Source: Bowmanella denitrificans
GTDB taxonomy: Bacteria > Pseudomonadota > Gammaproteobacteria > Enterobacterales > Alteromonadaceae
Assembly: GCF_002887595.1 (NCBI RefSeq)
Contig: NZ_PEBU01000007.1
Coordinates: forward strand, 186,001-250,000
Direction of reading: 5' to 3'
DNA length: 64,000 nt
The notes beneath the pieces are model-generated. The model searched no databases and was not told the DNA's origin. It saw only the letters and a list, made by a program, of their open reading frames with translations. Position 1 is the stretch's first letter, and the number at the start of each line of letters is the position of its first letter. This document shows positions 1 to 8,351 of the stretch, piece by piece. The translations under genes and the position numbers were made by a program.

Positions 1-70
1 CTACGGACTGAGGCCACCCATACCTAAAATGGCTTTTCCCTGTCCGCCAAGCCTGCATAAGGAGAATGTT

Positions 71-1837
71 GTGCACCAGGTACATTTGATTGTCGGTATT
101 CTGATTACCGTTCGTTTGTTGGTGGGTTGTGGAGGCGCAAGTGACACGCCTGCACCGACTGCCGGCACTTCGGTCCCGACGCAACTGACCTTTGCGGGCC
201 TGATGCGTACAGAGATGCTACCCGCCGCCCCAGTACAGACCAGGCTTTTATCAGCCCCATCTGATGCCACAGATGGCCAGCCCTTGATTGCCAGGCTGTC
301 GTCACCGGGCACGGTACTGGCTACCAATGGCGCTGAAATGTTTAACGGCTCGCTGAGTTATCGCGCACTGCCGCCTTTTGAACTGGATATATTCAGCCAG
401 GGCGACATGTTGATACCGGTGCAGCGCGGTATTTTGGCAACACATCAGAATGCACAGTTCTGGCAACTCATTTTTTCCCCTGGACGTATCTGGCAGCAAC
501 GTGATGATCAGGGTATGAGCCGCGGCCAGTTAGTCGTGACCCTGGTCAATCCTTACTACGCCAATGCGCACAATGGCGTGCTGACCTTTTTGTATAAAGA
601 CGGCCAGATCAGTCAGGGCTGGCTGCAGATTTTTCAGGAAAATGTGGACTGGTTAAAACAGGATTTCTGGGGCACCGTGCCGCTGGCGCTGACCGACAAG
701 ACAGAGTTGGATATGCAAAGTGCCAAGACACACTGGCAATGGGAACAACAAATGAACTTGCCGCGGGGGGCCTGGCAATCACTGGCAGAAATTGCCACAG
801 ATGCGTCTTTATCCGCGTATACAAGCAGCATTGCCGAGCACAATCTGTCTGCCACCGGATTGATCTATCAGGGGCGGCTTTACGCTAAGCCGCTAAATAC
901 CCGATACGGCCCGTTTCCTTATCCTGAGGCCATGCGCCATGGTGTCTATTCCGTTTCCAAGTCCATGGCAGCCGCCCTCACCTTGTTCAGGCTCGCACAG
1001 GTATATGGCGCAGAAGTGTTGCACGAAAAAATCATCGCGCACATTCCACAAGGGGGATTACACCATGGTTGGCAGCAGGTAACCTTTTCTCAGGCCTTGT
1101 CTATGGCTACGGGCACCGGTGATGCCTACCCAGATGCAGATATCCTTGCCACTTTTGCAGACGAACACTTCGAACCCGACAGCCGCATGACATTGTTCAG
1201 TCTGGCTCGCAGCAGCAATGACAAACTTAGACATGCCCTGGCCTTTGGCGATTATCCCTGGGGGCCGGGAGAAATAGTGCGCTATAACACGTCTGTGACT
1301 TTTGTTCTGGCGGTGGCGATGCAGCACTATCTTGCCAGCCAGGGAGACACACGGCCGTTATGGCAAATGATGCAGGAGGATGTCTATGCCAGGCTCGGCA
1401 TGTCACACTTTGCGATGATGCACACCACAGAAGCGGATGCACAGACAGCGATACCCATCATGGGCGTCGGCATTTATCCCACCGAGCAGGACACCGCCAA
1501 ACTGGCTTTATTGTTACAGCAAAAAGGTATTTGGCAGGGCGAACAACTGCTGTCATCTGCACTGATAGAAGAGATCCTTAGTTTTAACCAGGATACCGGT
1601 TTGCCTGCCGATGCAACGCCATCGCTGGGACGCCGTTATCATCATAGTTTCTGGGCTCAGCCTATGCCGTTATCTGCAACTTGCGCCCCCATGGTGCCTT
1701 TTATGCTGGGGTACGGGAACAACTACGTGATGTTCCCCGGCAACGACATAGTGCTGTATCGCTATCAGGACAGTTTTAATAATGACAAACTGTCAATGCT
1801 GAAACTGGCGGATGACCTGCAGGCCATATGTCCATAA
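71..1837 (+). CDS. Serine hydrolase lipoprotein, beta-lactamase/PBP-like fold
   Basis: Predicted lipid-anchored serine hydrolase of the beta-lactamase-related superfamily, about 588 residues. I choose GTG at 71 over the upstream ATG at 29 because AAGGAG (59-64) stands at good spacing before it, and the protein then opens with a compact hydrophobic segment ending in a lipobox (LVGC). The fold signature is SVSK (SxxK nucleophile and lysine, about residue 294) in a conserved-looking YSVSKSMAA context, followed by a possible YxN-equivalent (RYNTS) about 125 residues later. The first 270 residues before the catalytic domain match nothing I recognise. It stands alone, convergent with the next gene. 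The substrate is unknown; members of this superfamily act as esterases, D-amino peptidases or beta-lactamases. I see nothing that specifically supports antibiotic resistance. Confidence 0.72.
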   Translation: MHQVHLIVGILITVRLLVGCGGASDTPAPTAGTSVPTQLTFAGLMRTEMLPAAPVQTRLLSAPSDATDGQPLIARLSSPGTVLATNGAEMFNGSLSYRALPPFELDIFSQGDMLIPVQRGILATHQNAQFWQLIFSPGRIWQQRDDQGMSRGQLVVTLVNPYYANAHNGVLTFLYKDGQISQGWLQIFQENVDWLKQDFWGTVPLALTDKTELDMQSAKTHWQWEQQMNLPRGAWQSLAEIATDASLSAYTSSIAEHNLSATGLIYQGRLYAKPLNTRYGPFPYPEAMRHGVYSVSKSMAAALTLFRLAQVYGAEVLHEKIIAHIPQGGLHHGWQQVTFSQALSMATGTGDAYPDADILATFADEHFEPDSRMTLFSLARSSNDKLRHALAFGDYPWGPGEIVRYNTSVTFVLAVAMQHYLASQGDTRPLWQMMQEDVYARLGMSHFAMMHTTEADAQTAIPIMGVGIYPTEQDTAKLALLLQQKGIWQGEQLLSSALIEEILSFNQDTGLPADATPSLGRRYHHSFWAQPMPLSATCAPMVPFMLGYGNNYVMFPGNDIVLYRYQDSFNNDKLSMLKLADDLQAICP

Positions 1838-1888
1838 GCCTGTTACTTGGTGCATCCACGCTGATTAAAGCAGCGAACCAGGTCAGAG

Positions 1889-2866
1889 CTAAGGGCTTGC
1901 TTGCATAGTAGCAGAAATCCTGGATGACAGCCAACGCATAGTGTTTACAAACAACTTGGCGTTATCATTATCCGGGCTGCTGATCGTCACATGGACTTTT
2001 TCTTTGTGATCAAAGGTAAAAATAAAATTGCGGAACATGCCCTGGTCTGTGGTAATCACCACCCTGCCCCGGCCATATTCAAATGCCAGCATTCCAGCAT
2101 AATAATCTGAGCTTTCATGAAAACTATTGTCCTGATTGAAATTGGCCGAGCCGGGCGGGAATCGCAGCACTGCATCCTGGGGCTGGCGAAACACTGCTGC
2201 GCCACACAGAAAGTCCACTTTTCGCACCGTTTCTCCCATGGCTAACAGCGGGTGGGCGGTATTCAGCAGTCCATCCTTTTCGGACATACCGAAAAAATGC
2301 GAACATCGGTCATCTGCAGAAACAAAGCTGGGAAATAGCGATGTAAACAGATAGCCATCCCGAAACTCCACCCCCAACGCATCCAGCAGTGCCTTAGCGC
2401 CACTGCCTCCAGGGTGATGGCTCAGCACTAGAAAGAGTCCGCCGCCGCCATCCACAAAATGCACGATATCCTGTAGTTCCTGAGCAGACAGTCCTGATTT
2501 CCAGAATGTCGCGCCATTGGGCAAGGTTTCACTAACTTCCGGTAGCCCATGGATAATCAGAATATCTCCGATCAGGGCTGAAGCGTCTAAGGCTTTGTCT
2601 ATATAGGCGTAACTAAAACCATCTCTTAGCAAAATATCCAACATAGCATGGGCACCATGCTCATCACCCTCATTTTGGTATATGGTTGGATGAACCCTGT
2701 CTATCAGCACTTTAGTATCATGGGCATAGGCAAGCGCTGTAAAACTGGCTTTGTAGTCCAGATCCACCACGGCATCGGTGACGTGTTTTTTATCTGCGGC
2801 ATCTGCACTGCCCTCGAAAATCAGACAAGCGATCAAAAATATGGGGGGTAGGCCTAGGCGGTACAT
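1889..2866 (-). CDS. Exported DUF4350-like protein (glutamine-amidotransferase-like fold)
   Basis: Secreted protein of about 325 residues. The reading frame is open further upstream, but ATG at 2866 is preferred: GAAGGA lies just before it and the product starts with a clean signal peptide (MYRLGLPPIFLIACLIFEG, cleavage near SADA-A). The body resembles DUF4350/GldG-type proteins with a class-I glutamine-amidotransferase-like Rossmann fold: a strand (DILIIHGLPE), an SAQELQDIVHFVDGGGGL helix-turn, then LVLSHHPGG. No catalytic Cys-His pair is evident at the usual place, so it may be a ligand-binding or scaffolding relative rather than an enzyme. It is monocistronic as far as I can see. The family placement is by pattern only. 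Confidence 0.6.
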   Translation of the reverse strand: MYRLGLPPIFLIACLIFEGSADAADKKHVTDAVVDLDYKASFTALAYAHDTKVLIDRVHPTIYQNEGDEHGAHAMLDILLRDGFSYAYIDKALDASALIGDILIIHGLPEVSETLPNGATFWKSGLSAQELQDIVHFVDGGGGLFLVLSHHPGGSGAKALLDALGVEFRDGYLFTSLFPSFVSADDRCSHFFGMSEKDGLLNTAHPLLAMGETVRKVDFLCGAAVFRQPQDAVLRFPPGSANFNQDNSFHESSDYYAGMLAFEYGRGRVVITTDQGMFRNFIFTFDHKEKVHVTISSPDNDNAKLFVNTMRWLSSRISATMQASP

Positions 2867-3127
2867 TATTTTTCCTTCGGCAGGCGTTTGAAGGTCCATG
2901 TTACCCAGCGTCCCTATCTCTTCTCTATCAAATTTCGGGACATATTTGTCATCCGTCAATCAGTCTCACCCTGCATTCGGACTGGCCCCATGCTCAATCG
3001 AGCAAAGTGTATCGCTTAAGCTGCATGTTCCCTACCTCTTGCCTACAGATGCCCGCAAGTTTGCTGTAATAGCCAGGCGATGGCAGATGGCCAGCGCTAA
3101 GCAAAATCATATGGAAGGAAGCAAAAA

Positions 3128-3388
3128 ATGCACAAAGTTATTTTATTTGCCAGCATGGTTGCTCCAGCTGTCTGTCCGCTGCAAACCTTAGCCCATAAAA
3201 TCAAAAAAGTACGCACCCAGGAAGGCCGCTGGGAATATGTACAATTTCATGGCGCAATACCGCTGATTTCGCAGTCGGTATATTTCGTCACAGAGCAGCG
3301 TACGCAAGTAGTAGAAGGTTCATGCCGAACCGAGTGGGTCTGGGTATGCCCGGCTGGCGGGCCACCAACCGGACCTGATGACTGCTGA
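3128..3388 (+). CDS. Small secreted cysteine-containing protein, unknown
   Basis: Short protein of 86 residues with a hydrophobic N-terminus that could act as a signal peptide (MHKVILFASMVAPAVCPLQT, cleavage near LAHK). The tail carries three cysteines in a Trp/Pro/Gly-rich stretch (GSCRTEWVWVCPAGGPP). GGAAGGAAG precedes the ATG at good spacing, which supports real translation. I recognise no family. The cysteines could form disulphides in the periplasm or outside the cell. Confidence 0.5.
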   Translation: MHKVILFASMVAPAVCPLQTLAHKIKKVRTQEGRWEYVQFHGAIPLISQSVYFVTEQRTQVVEGSCRTEWVWVCPAGGPPTGPDDC

Positions 3389-3467
3389 AGATAGTATGCA
3401 GATTAGCCGGATATCTGACATAGCCGGAATGTCAGCAGGAACGGCTTGACGGATGCGACAACACAGC

Positions 3468-3833
3468 TCAGATCCAGACATCATTGGCGGCCGTCAGTTG
3501 CCCGCCAGCCTCTCCGGTATTTATTACCCCTTTAGGCTCCACCAACAAGATATGACATTCCTGTCTGGCCACTGGCCGGTGCATCACCCCGCGTTTGACC
3601 ACAAACATCTCGCCTTGCTGCAAATGAACCAGACTGTCTGTCAGTTCAATATCCAGACAACCTTTGAGTACAATAAAGACTTCATCTGTGTCTGGGTGTT
3701 CATGCCAGACAAATTCCCCCAGCACTTTTACCAGCTTAAACTGATAGTCATTCATCTCTGTCACCACCTTGGGCGACCAATGTTCATTAAATAAGGTCAG
3801 TTTTTCAGCAAAATTGATGACTTGATTCAACAT
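3468..3833 (-). CDS. Cupin-domain protein
   Basis: Single-domain cupin of about 121 residues starting at ATG 3833, which has CAGGA upstream; the frame is open further 5' but only through the neighbouring gene. The cupin motif 1 metal ligands are visible as HEHPDTDEVFIVLKG (H-x-H, then E), and motif 2 as MFVVKRGVMHRPVA (final His). This matches the small stand-alone cupins that bind a divalent metal and either isomerise, oxidise or just bind small molecules. It follows the acetyltransferase gene by 16 bases on the same strand, so the two are probably co-transcribed. No specific substrate can be named. Confidence 0.8.
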   Translation of the reverse strand: MLNQVINFAEKLTLFNEHWSPKVVTEMNDYQFKLVKVLGEFVWHEHPDTDEVFIVLKGCLDIELTDSLVHLQQGEMFVVKRGVMHRPVARQECHILLVEPKGVINTGEAGGQLTAANDVWI

Positions 3834-3849
3834 GCAATTGTTCCTGTGA

Positions 3850-4431
3850 TTAAACCAATACTGAACGCCATAAGGGAAGGTCGCTATGACGCGCTCCCTG
3901 AGCAAAAAAATCTTCTGCCAGTAAGTCCATCTCCACCCAATCCTTGCCATCGTCAGGGCGTAGTGAAGCTGTTACCCGTTGTTTAAAGCCCAACTTTGTA
4001 TATAAGCGCCTGGCGCGCTGATTAAATGCCAATACATCCAGGCTGATTCGTTTCAGGCCCAGTTGGGTGAAACCAAACTGAATAAGTAACAGCGACGCTT
4101 CGCCGCCCAGCCCCTGGCCAAATTGGCCGGATTCATATAAAGCAATACGAAAATTGGCGGATTGCTCGTCAGCGTCATATTCATTGAGACTGGCCTCACC
4201 CAGCAACTGATTCGGATGTGCGCTGGATTCAATCATAAAGTCCCATCTGTCCCTGGCCTGTGCCACACATCGGCAGTAATCCCTGACCTGCTGCAGACTG
4301 AAGGTTTGTTCAGTACCGGTTAGCTTTTGCAGCAAGGGATCGTGCAATGACGCAAACATGGCATCTGCATCAGCCTCATCAATCGGCCTTAGTCGCACTT
4401 TCACACCATACAAATGCGGAGTGTCTGGCAT
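3850..4431 (-). CDS. GNAT N-acetyltransferase, RimJ/RimL-like
   Basis: Acetyl-CoA-dependent N-acetyltransferase of about 193 residues. ATG at 4431 is chosen because AGGAG lies eight bases upstream; the first residues then read MPDTPHLYGVKVRLRP, the normal beginning of this family (RLRP-DxxD). Acetyl-CoA contact is suggested by GQGLGGEASLLLIQFGF, and the late helix ISLDVLAFNQRARRLYTKLG has the N-x-x-A-x-x-L-Y-x-K-x-G signature of RimJ/RimL-type enzymes. It is probably the first gene of a two-gene unit with the cupin. The acceptor (ribosomal protein, small amine or drug) is not predictable. Confidence 0.82.
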   Translation of the reverse strand: MPDTPHLYGVKVRLRPIDEADADAMFASLHDPLLQKLTGTEQTFSLQQVRDYCRCVAQARDRWDFMIESSAHPNQLLGEASLNEYDADEQSANFRIALYESGQFGQGLGGEASLLLIQFGFTQLGLKRISLDVLAFNQRARRLYTKLGFKQRVTASLRPDDGKDWVEMDLLAEDFFAQGARHSDLPLWRSVLV

Positions 4432-4639
4432 CAGTGATGCTCCTCTGTTTGTTTTGATCAATAGCTTAATCAAATGGCATTAGCAGGCCTATCAACATAC
4501 GCGCAAAATGTATTGTCAGAGAGCCAAAGGCTCACTTATCTGATTAATGTCAGCAGGCTGATAAATCATGCGCCATTAATGATATCCCGGCCGCTCCCAC
4601 CCTGATTACCATAGGCGGGTAGAACCAAGGGAGTAACCA

Positions 4640-5239
4640 ATGAACCTGTATTTACGACTGCTGCTGGCCCTGCTGAAAGGTTTTCGTACCAAGCAAAAGC
4701 ACCCACTTGAACCCATCGTCAGCTATTTCCGCGTGATGCCCTGGGATCTCGATGTGCTGGGCCATATGAATAACGGTCGCTACCTGCAGATTTCTGATGT
4801 AGCGCGTATGGACTGGATGAGTCAGGCCAGGATCTTAAATGCCATTTTGCGTAATCGCTGGGGAGCATTACTTGGCGGCAGCTTAATACGCTATAGCCGT
4901 GCCCTGAAACTATGGCAAAAATACCGGGTGGTGACCCGAGTCACCTCCTGGGATGAGCGCTGGTTCTTTATTGAGCACAGGTTTGAAACCATGTGTGGCA
5001 AAGAAGTAGCATGTTGCCTGACACGCGCCGCCCTGCGCAGTAAAAAAGGCTGGGCTGGCACGCAGCCGATAATTGATGAAGTGGTACCAGGCTTACAAAG
5101 TCCCGCTCACTGTCCCAAAGTGTCTGCCTGGCTGAATGCTGATGACACATTGGTAGGACAGCAAAGTTTCAGTCATGTGGCTGAGCGTCATAGCCAGGCG
5201 GCAGCATTTGACTATCTGACCGGAAATCAACCCAGATGA
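4640..5239 (+). CDS. Hotdog-fold thioesterase (4HBT, THEM6/FadM-like)
   Basis: Acyl-CoA or acyl-carrier thioesterase of the hotdog superfamily, 199 residues, with GGGAG before the ATG. The catalytic signature is WDLDVLGHMNNGRYLQ: the Asp and the H-M-N-N-x-x-Y pattern are typical of FadM/YbgC/4HBT enzymes. A hydrophobic, Leu-rich start (LYLRLLLALLKGF) could tether it to the inner membrane. Its stop codon overlaps the start of the RND exporter gene (ATGA), so translation is probably coupled. This suggests it handles the same lipid or acyl substrate as the exporter. First gene of a four-gene cassette ending at 9575. Confidence 0.82.
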   Translation: MNLYLRLLLALLKGFRTKQKHPLEPIVSYFRVMPWDLDVLGHMNNGRYLQISDVARMDWMSQARILNAILRNRWGALLGGSLIRYSRALKLWQKYRVVTRVTSWDERWFFIEHRFETMCGKEVACCLTRAALRSKKGWAGTQPIIDEVVPGLQSPAHCPKVSAWLNADDTLVGQQSFSHVAERHSQAAAFDYLTGNQPR

Positions 5240-7554
5240 GCAGATTCTTAACTGTTGCCATCCAGCATCCCAAACGCTGCTTATTGCTGGGGTTGTTGTT
5301 TATCCTGATCTGCGCAGCGGGTCTGCATAAATTGGTCAAGAACACGTCAGTGGACGCCTTTATTCCGGCCGATCACCCATCTATTTTGTCACGCGACAAA
5401 GTCAGGCAAGTGTTCGGACTGCAGGACCCACTGGTGGTCTCCATCAGCAGCGCAGATGGGTCTATATTCAGCCCCCAAAGCCTGAATCTGCTGTTAAACC
5501 TGCATCATCAATTTGCTGCACTTGCCAATGTCAGACAGGTAAAAAGCCTGGTCAGTGAAGCACACATCCAGGCAGATGATAGCAGTTTACAGGTTGCACC
5601 TTTGTTGTCAGAGCAAATCAGCACCCTTCGACAAGCCGAGGACATCGGCCGCAAGGCCATGCAGATGCCGCCTTTTATCGGCACACTGGTTGCCTATGAT
5701 CAACGTGCTCTGGCCTTGGTGGTTGAGCTGGCAGAGCAAGACAAGGCCGATGAAACCTATCAATTGCTATTGCAGACGGTCGCACCTTTTGAAACCACTT
5801 CACAGCATATTTATGTGGCCGGTCAGGGAGCGGTTGGCGGCTATCTCAGTAAGTACATTGACACGGATTCACGGCGTATGCAGCCGGTCGTGGTCGGCAC
5901 CATCTTATTGTTGCTGTATCTGGCCTTCAGACAATTTAAGGCTCTGACCGGTCCGTTAGTGGTGATACTGGCCTCCGCGCTTGGCGCCATAGGTACCATG
6001 GCCTGGTTCAATGTGCCTTACTATGCCATTACCAGTGCCTTGCCAGTGGTTATCACGGCCATTGCGGTGGCCGATGCAATCCATGTACTCACCGCCTACT
6101 ATGAGCTCAAAGCACAACATGGTAACTGGTCACAGCGCAGGCTGGTGGGTGCAGCCATGCTGGATATGGCCCGCCCTATCACACTGACCACCCTCACCAC
6201 CCTGGCTGGGTTTATTGGCCTGTCTGTGGCATCCATTATGCCTCCGGTAAAGTATTTTGGCTTGTTTGCCGCCCTGGGCGTGCTTATCGCCTGGCTGTTC
6301 ACCATGTTAGTCCTGCCCGCACTATTGATCCTGCTCAGATTGCCAGAAACCAGTATCTTCGCCAGACGCCAGGATAACCGGGCCAACCTGGTGGGCAAAG
6401 CACTGACCCGATTGTCGTTGGCGACGGTACGATCTCCTGGCATCAGCATGACGATACTACTGCTGATCATGCTCATTGCCGCTGCTGGTGCCATGCACCT
6501 GCGTGTTGACCGTGCCCAGGTAGAGAACTTTACCGCCGGCGAACCCATTCGCATCGCCCATGATCACTTGAACCACTACTATGCAGGAAGCGCGTATCTG
6601 GACATTCTGATCAGCACAGACAGTGCGCAGGGACTGGTGAATAGCACACTACTTGAAGAAGTCGCAGCACTTCAGGACTATTTGCAAAGCATGCGAGGAG
6701 TGAACAAAACCCAGTCTATTTTAGATCCACTGGGCGTGCTGCAGGCACAACTGGAAGGTAATGCATCGGTCTCCCGTTTTCAGGGCGACGAAGACAGTTT
6801 TTCTCAATATCTGCTGCTGTTTGAATCCTCAGCCAAGCCGACTGATTACGCTGACAAGATAGACAACCAATATCAGCAGATGCTGGTGCGGGCTTACTTG
6901 AATACCGATCTGTTCAGTGAAGAAAAACGCATCGTTGAAACGCTGCAAGCCCAGTTGCCAAGGTTATTTACTCAGCAAGGGGTCAGCATAGAGCTGGCAG
7001 GCAGGGTCAACGTCGACTACCACTGGATGACCCGCCTGGGCGATAGCCACTTTCGTAGTATTGGCATTTCTATGTTACTGGTTCTGGTGTTTTCCAGTTT
7101 GCTGTTCCGCAGTCTGTCTGACGGACTGATTTGTGTGGCGCCTGTGGCCTTCGCCATTTTGGTGGTATATGGGGTCATGGGCTGGCAGGGGATCTTCCTT
7201 GAACCAGCTACGTCGATGTTCGCCGCCATTGCTATTGGGGTGGGAATTGACTTTGCCATTCACTTTATTGAACGCTTGCAACTCGCCCTCAAGCACACCC
7301 CGTCGCTGGACGAGGCCATCAAACATAAGTTTCCCAGTGCTGCCAGAGCCTGTTTCTTTAATGGTGCTGCCCTGGCCTGCGGTTTCGCTACCTTGTTTGT
7401 GTCATCACTCCCTACCCTGCAACGCTTCGGCCTGATGATCACCCTTGCCTGCCTGACCAGCTTTTTTGCCGCTCTGGTGATGATCCCCCTGGCCTACCGA
7501 TGGCGACTGCGCCGTTCGACAAATCGCGCACGCCGCTTATCCATCAATTGGTAA
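5236..7554 (+). CDS. RND superfamily exporter, MMPL/HpnN type
   Basis: Inner-membrane transporter of 772 residues built from two homologous halves. Each has one N-terminal transmembrane helix, a large periplasmic domain and a bundle of five more helices. Charged residues in the central helix are visible in both halves: ITAIAVADAIHVLTAYYE (about residue 275) and AIGVGIDFAIHFIERL (about 665), the usual MMPL/SSD proton-relay place. This size class (about 770, not the 1,000+ of AcrB) includes HpnN and MmpL-like lipid exporters. ATGA overlap with the thioesterase upstream, and a LolA-like protein and a barrel downstream, suggest export of a lipid or acylated molecule through the envelope. The substrate is inference only. 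Confidence 0.88.
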   Translation: MSRFLTVAIQHPKRCLLLGLLFILICAAGLHKLVKNTSVDAFIPADHPSILSRDKVRQVFGLQDPLVVSISSADGSIFSPQSLNLLLNLHHQFAALANVRQVKSLVSEAHIQADDSSLQVAPLLSEQISTLRQAEDIGRKAMQMPPFIGTLVAYDQRALALVVELAEQDKADETYQLLLQTVAPFETTSQHIYVAGQGAVGGYLSKYIDTDSRRMQPVVVGTILLLLYLAFRQFKALTGPLVVILASALGAIGTMAWFNVPYYAITSALPVVITAIAVADAIHVLTAYYELKAQHGNWSQRRLVGAAMLDMARPITLTTLTTLAGFIGLSVASIMPPVKYFGLFAALGVLIAWLFTMLVLPALLILLRLPETSIFARRQDNRANLVGKALTRLSLATVRSPGISMTILLLIMLIAAAGAMHLRVDRAQVENFTAGEPIRIAHDHLNHYYAGSAYLDILISTDSAQGLVNSTLLEEVAALQDYLQSMRGVNKTQSILDPLGVLQAQLEGNASVSRFQGDEDSFSQYLLLFESSAKPTDYADKIDNQYQQMLVRAYLNTDLFSEEKRIVETLQAQLPRLFTQQGVSIELAGRVNVDYHWMTRLGDSHFRSIGISMLLVLVFSSLLFRSLSDGLICVAPVAFAILVVYGVMGWQGIFLEPATSMFAAIAIGVGIDFAIHFIERLQLALKHTPSLDEAIKHKFPSAARACFFNGAALACGFATLFVSSLPTLQRFGLMITLACLTSFFAALVMIPLAYRWRLRRSTNRARRLSINW

Positions 7555-7576
7555 TAACAAGAACACAGGAACACCT

Positions 7577-8350
7577 ATGAAACTGACTATTTTTATGCTC
7601 GGACTGCTGACAATCAGCGGCTCGATTCAGGCACAGACTATGACGGCACAGGAGGTTGCCAAGCAAATCATGCAGCGCCCGGACGGCCAGCACGTAAAAC
7701 GCCAGCTGCGCATGACCTTAATTGACCCATCAGGCAACAAGATGAGCCGCGAAGCGGAAGTGTGGCGAACAACGGATCAGCAGATTCGTAAAACCCTGAT
7801 TCGCTTTACCGGGCCCAAAAGAATAAAAGACACGGCATTTTTAACCTTCGACTACCAACTTGAAAATCACGATGACGAGCAATGGATGTATTTACCCGCG
7901 CTGCGCAGGGAGCGGCGCATTCCGGCCTCTGATCGCGGTGACCACTTTATGGGCAGCGAATTCAGCTACGAAGATGTTAAAAGTGAATTGAAGTTTCCAC
8001 TGCATGACTACCAATTCAGCCTGCTGGGACAAGAACAGGGGTACTGGTTGCTGCAGGGCATTCCGGTCAGCCCTGAGCTGGCGGATTCCCTTGGCTTTAG
8101 TCGCTTTGTTGCCAAAGTAGACGAACAGAGCTGGTTGCCCATACAAGTCGAGTTCTGGGATCGTCAGGACAGGCCGCTGAAAACGGTGAAAGTCACTGAC
8201 AGAGCACTGATTGATGGATTCTGGACTCCCAAGCAAATTGAAGTCAGCAATGTACAAAGCGGCCATGCCAGTCGCTTTGACTATCTGACTGTTGAGTACC
8301 GCAAAGACATGGATCCTAAGCGCTTCAATGTCACCAGTTTGAGGCAATAA
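7577..8350 (+). CDS. LolA-like outer-membrane lipoprotein-sorting protein
   Basis: Periplasmic protein of 257 residues with a cleavable signal peptide (MKLTIFMLGLLTISGSIQAQ) and CAGGAA before the ATG. The mature part resembles the LolA-like family that travels with RND/MMPL exporters: MTLIDPSGNKMSREAEVWR, then DDEQWMYLPALRRERRIPAS and GSEFSYEDV. That half-barrel fold shields hydrophobic ligands in the periplasm. It follows the exporter by 22 bases and precedes the barrel gene by one base, so all are in one operon. Probable role: accept the lipid cargo from the exporter and hand it outward. It is not LolA itself, which is normally encoded elsewhere. Confidence 0.85.
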   Translation: MKLTIFMLGLLTISGSIQAQTMTAQEVAKQIMQRPDGQHVKRQLRMTLIDPSGNKMSREAEVWRTTDQQIRKTLIRFTGPKRIKDTAFLTFDYQLENHDDEQWMYLPALRRERRIPASDRGDHFMGSEFSYEDVKSELKFPLHDYQFSLLGQEQGYWLLQGIPVSPELADSLGFSRFVAKVDEQSWLPIQVEFWDRQDRPLKTVKVTDRALIDGFWTPKQIEVSNVQSGHASRFDYLTVEYRKDMDPKRFNVTSLRQ

Positions 8351-8351
8351 G

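Noticed and set aside
29-70. ATG at 29 as the start of the serine hydrolase
   Set aside because: The GTG at 71 has AAGGAG upstream and gives a standard lipoprotein signal peptide; the longer form would bury it behind 14 residues.
29-1837. Serine hydrolase as an antibiotic-resistance beta-lactamase
   Set aside because: The long N-terminal region, lipid anchor and lack of a clear KTG box argue for a different hydrolase of the same superfamily.
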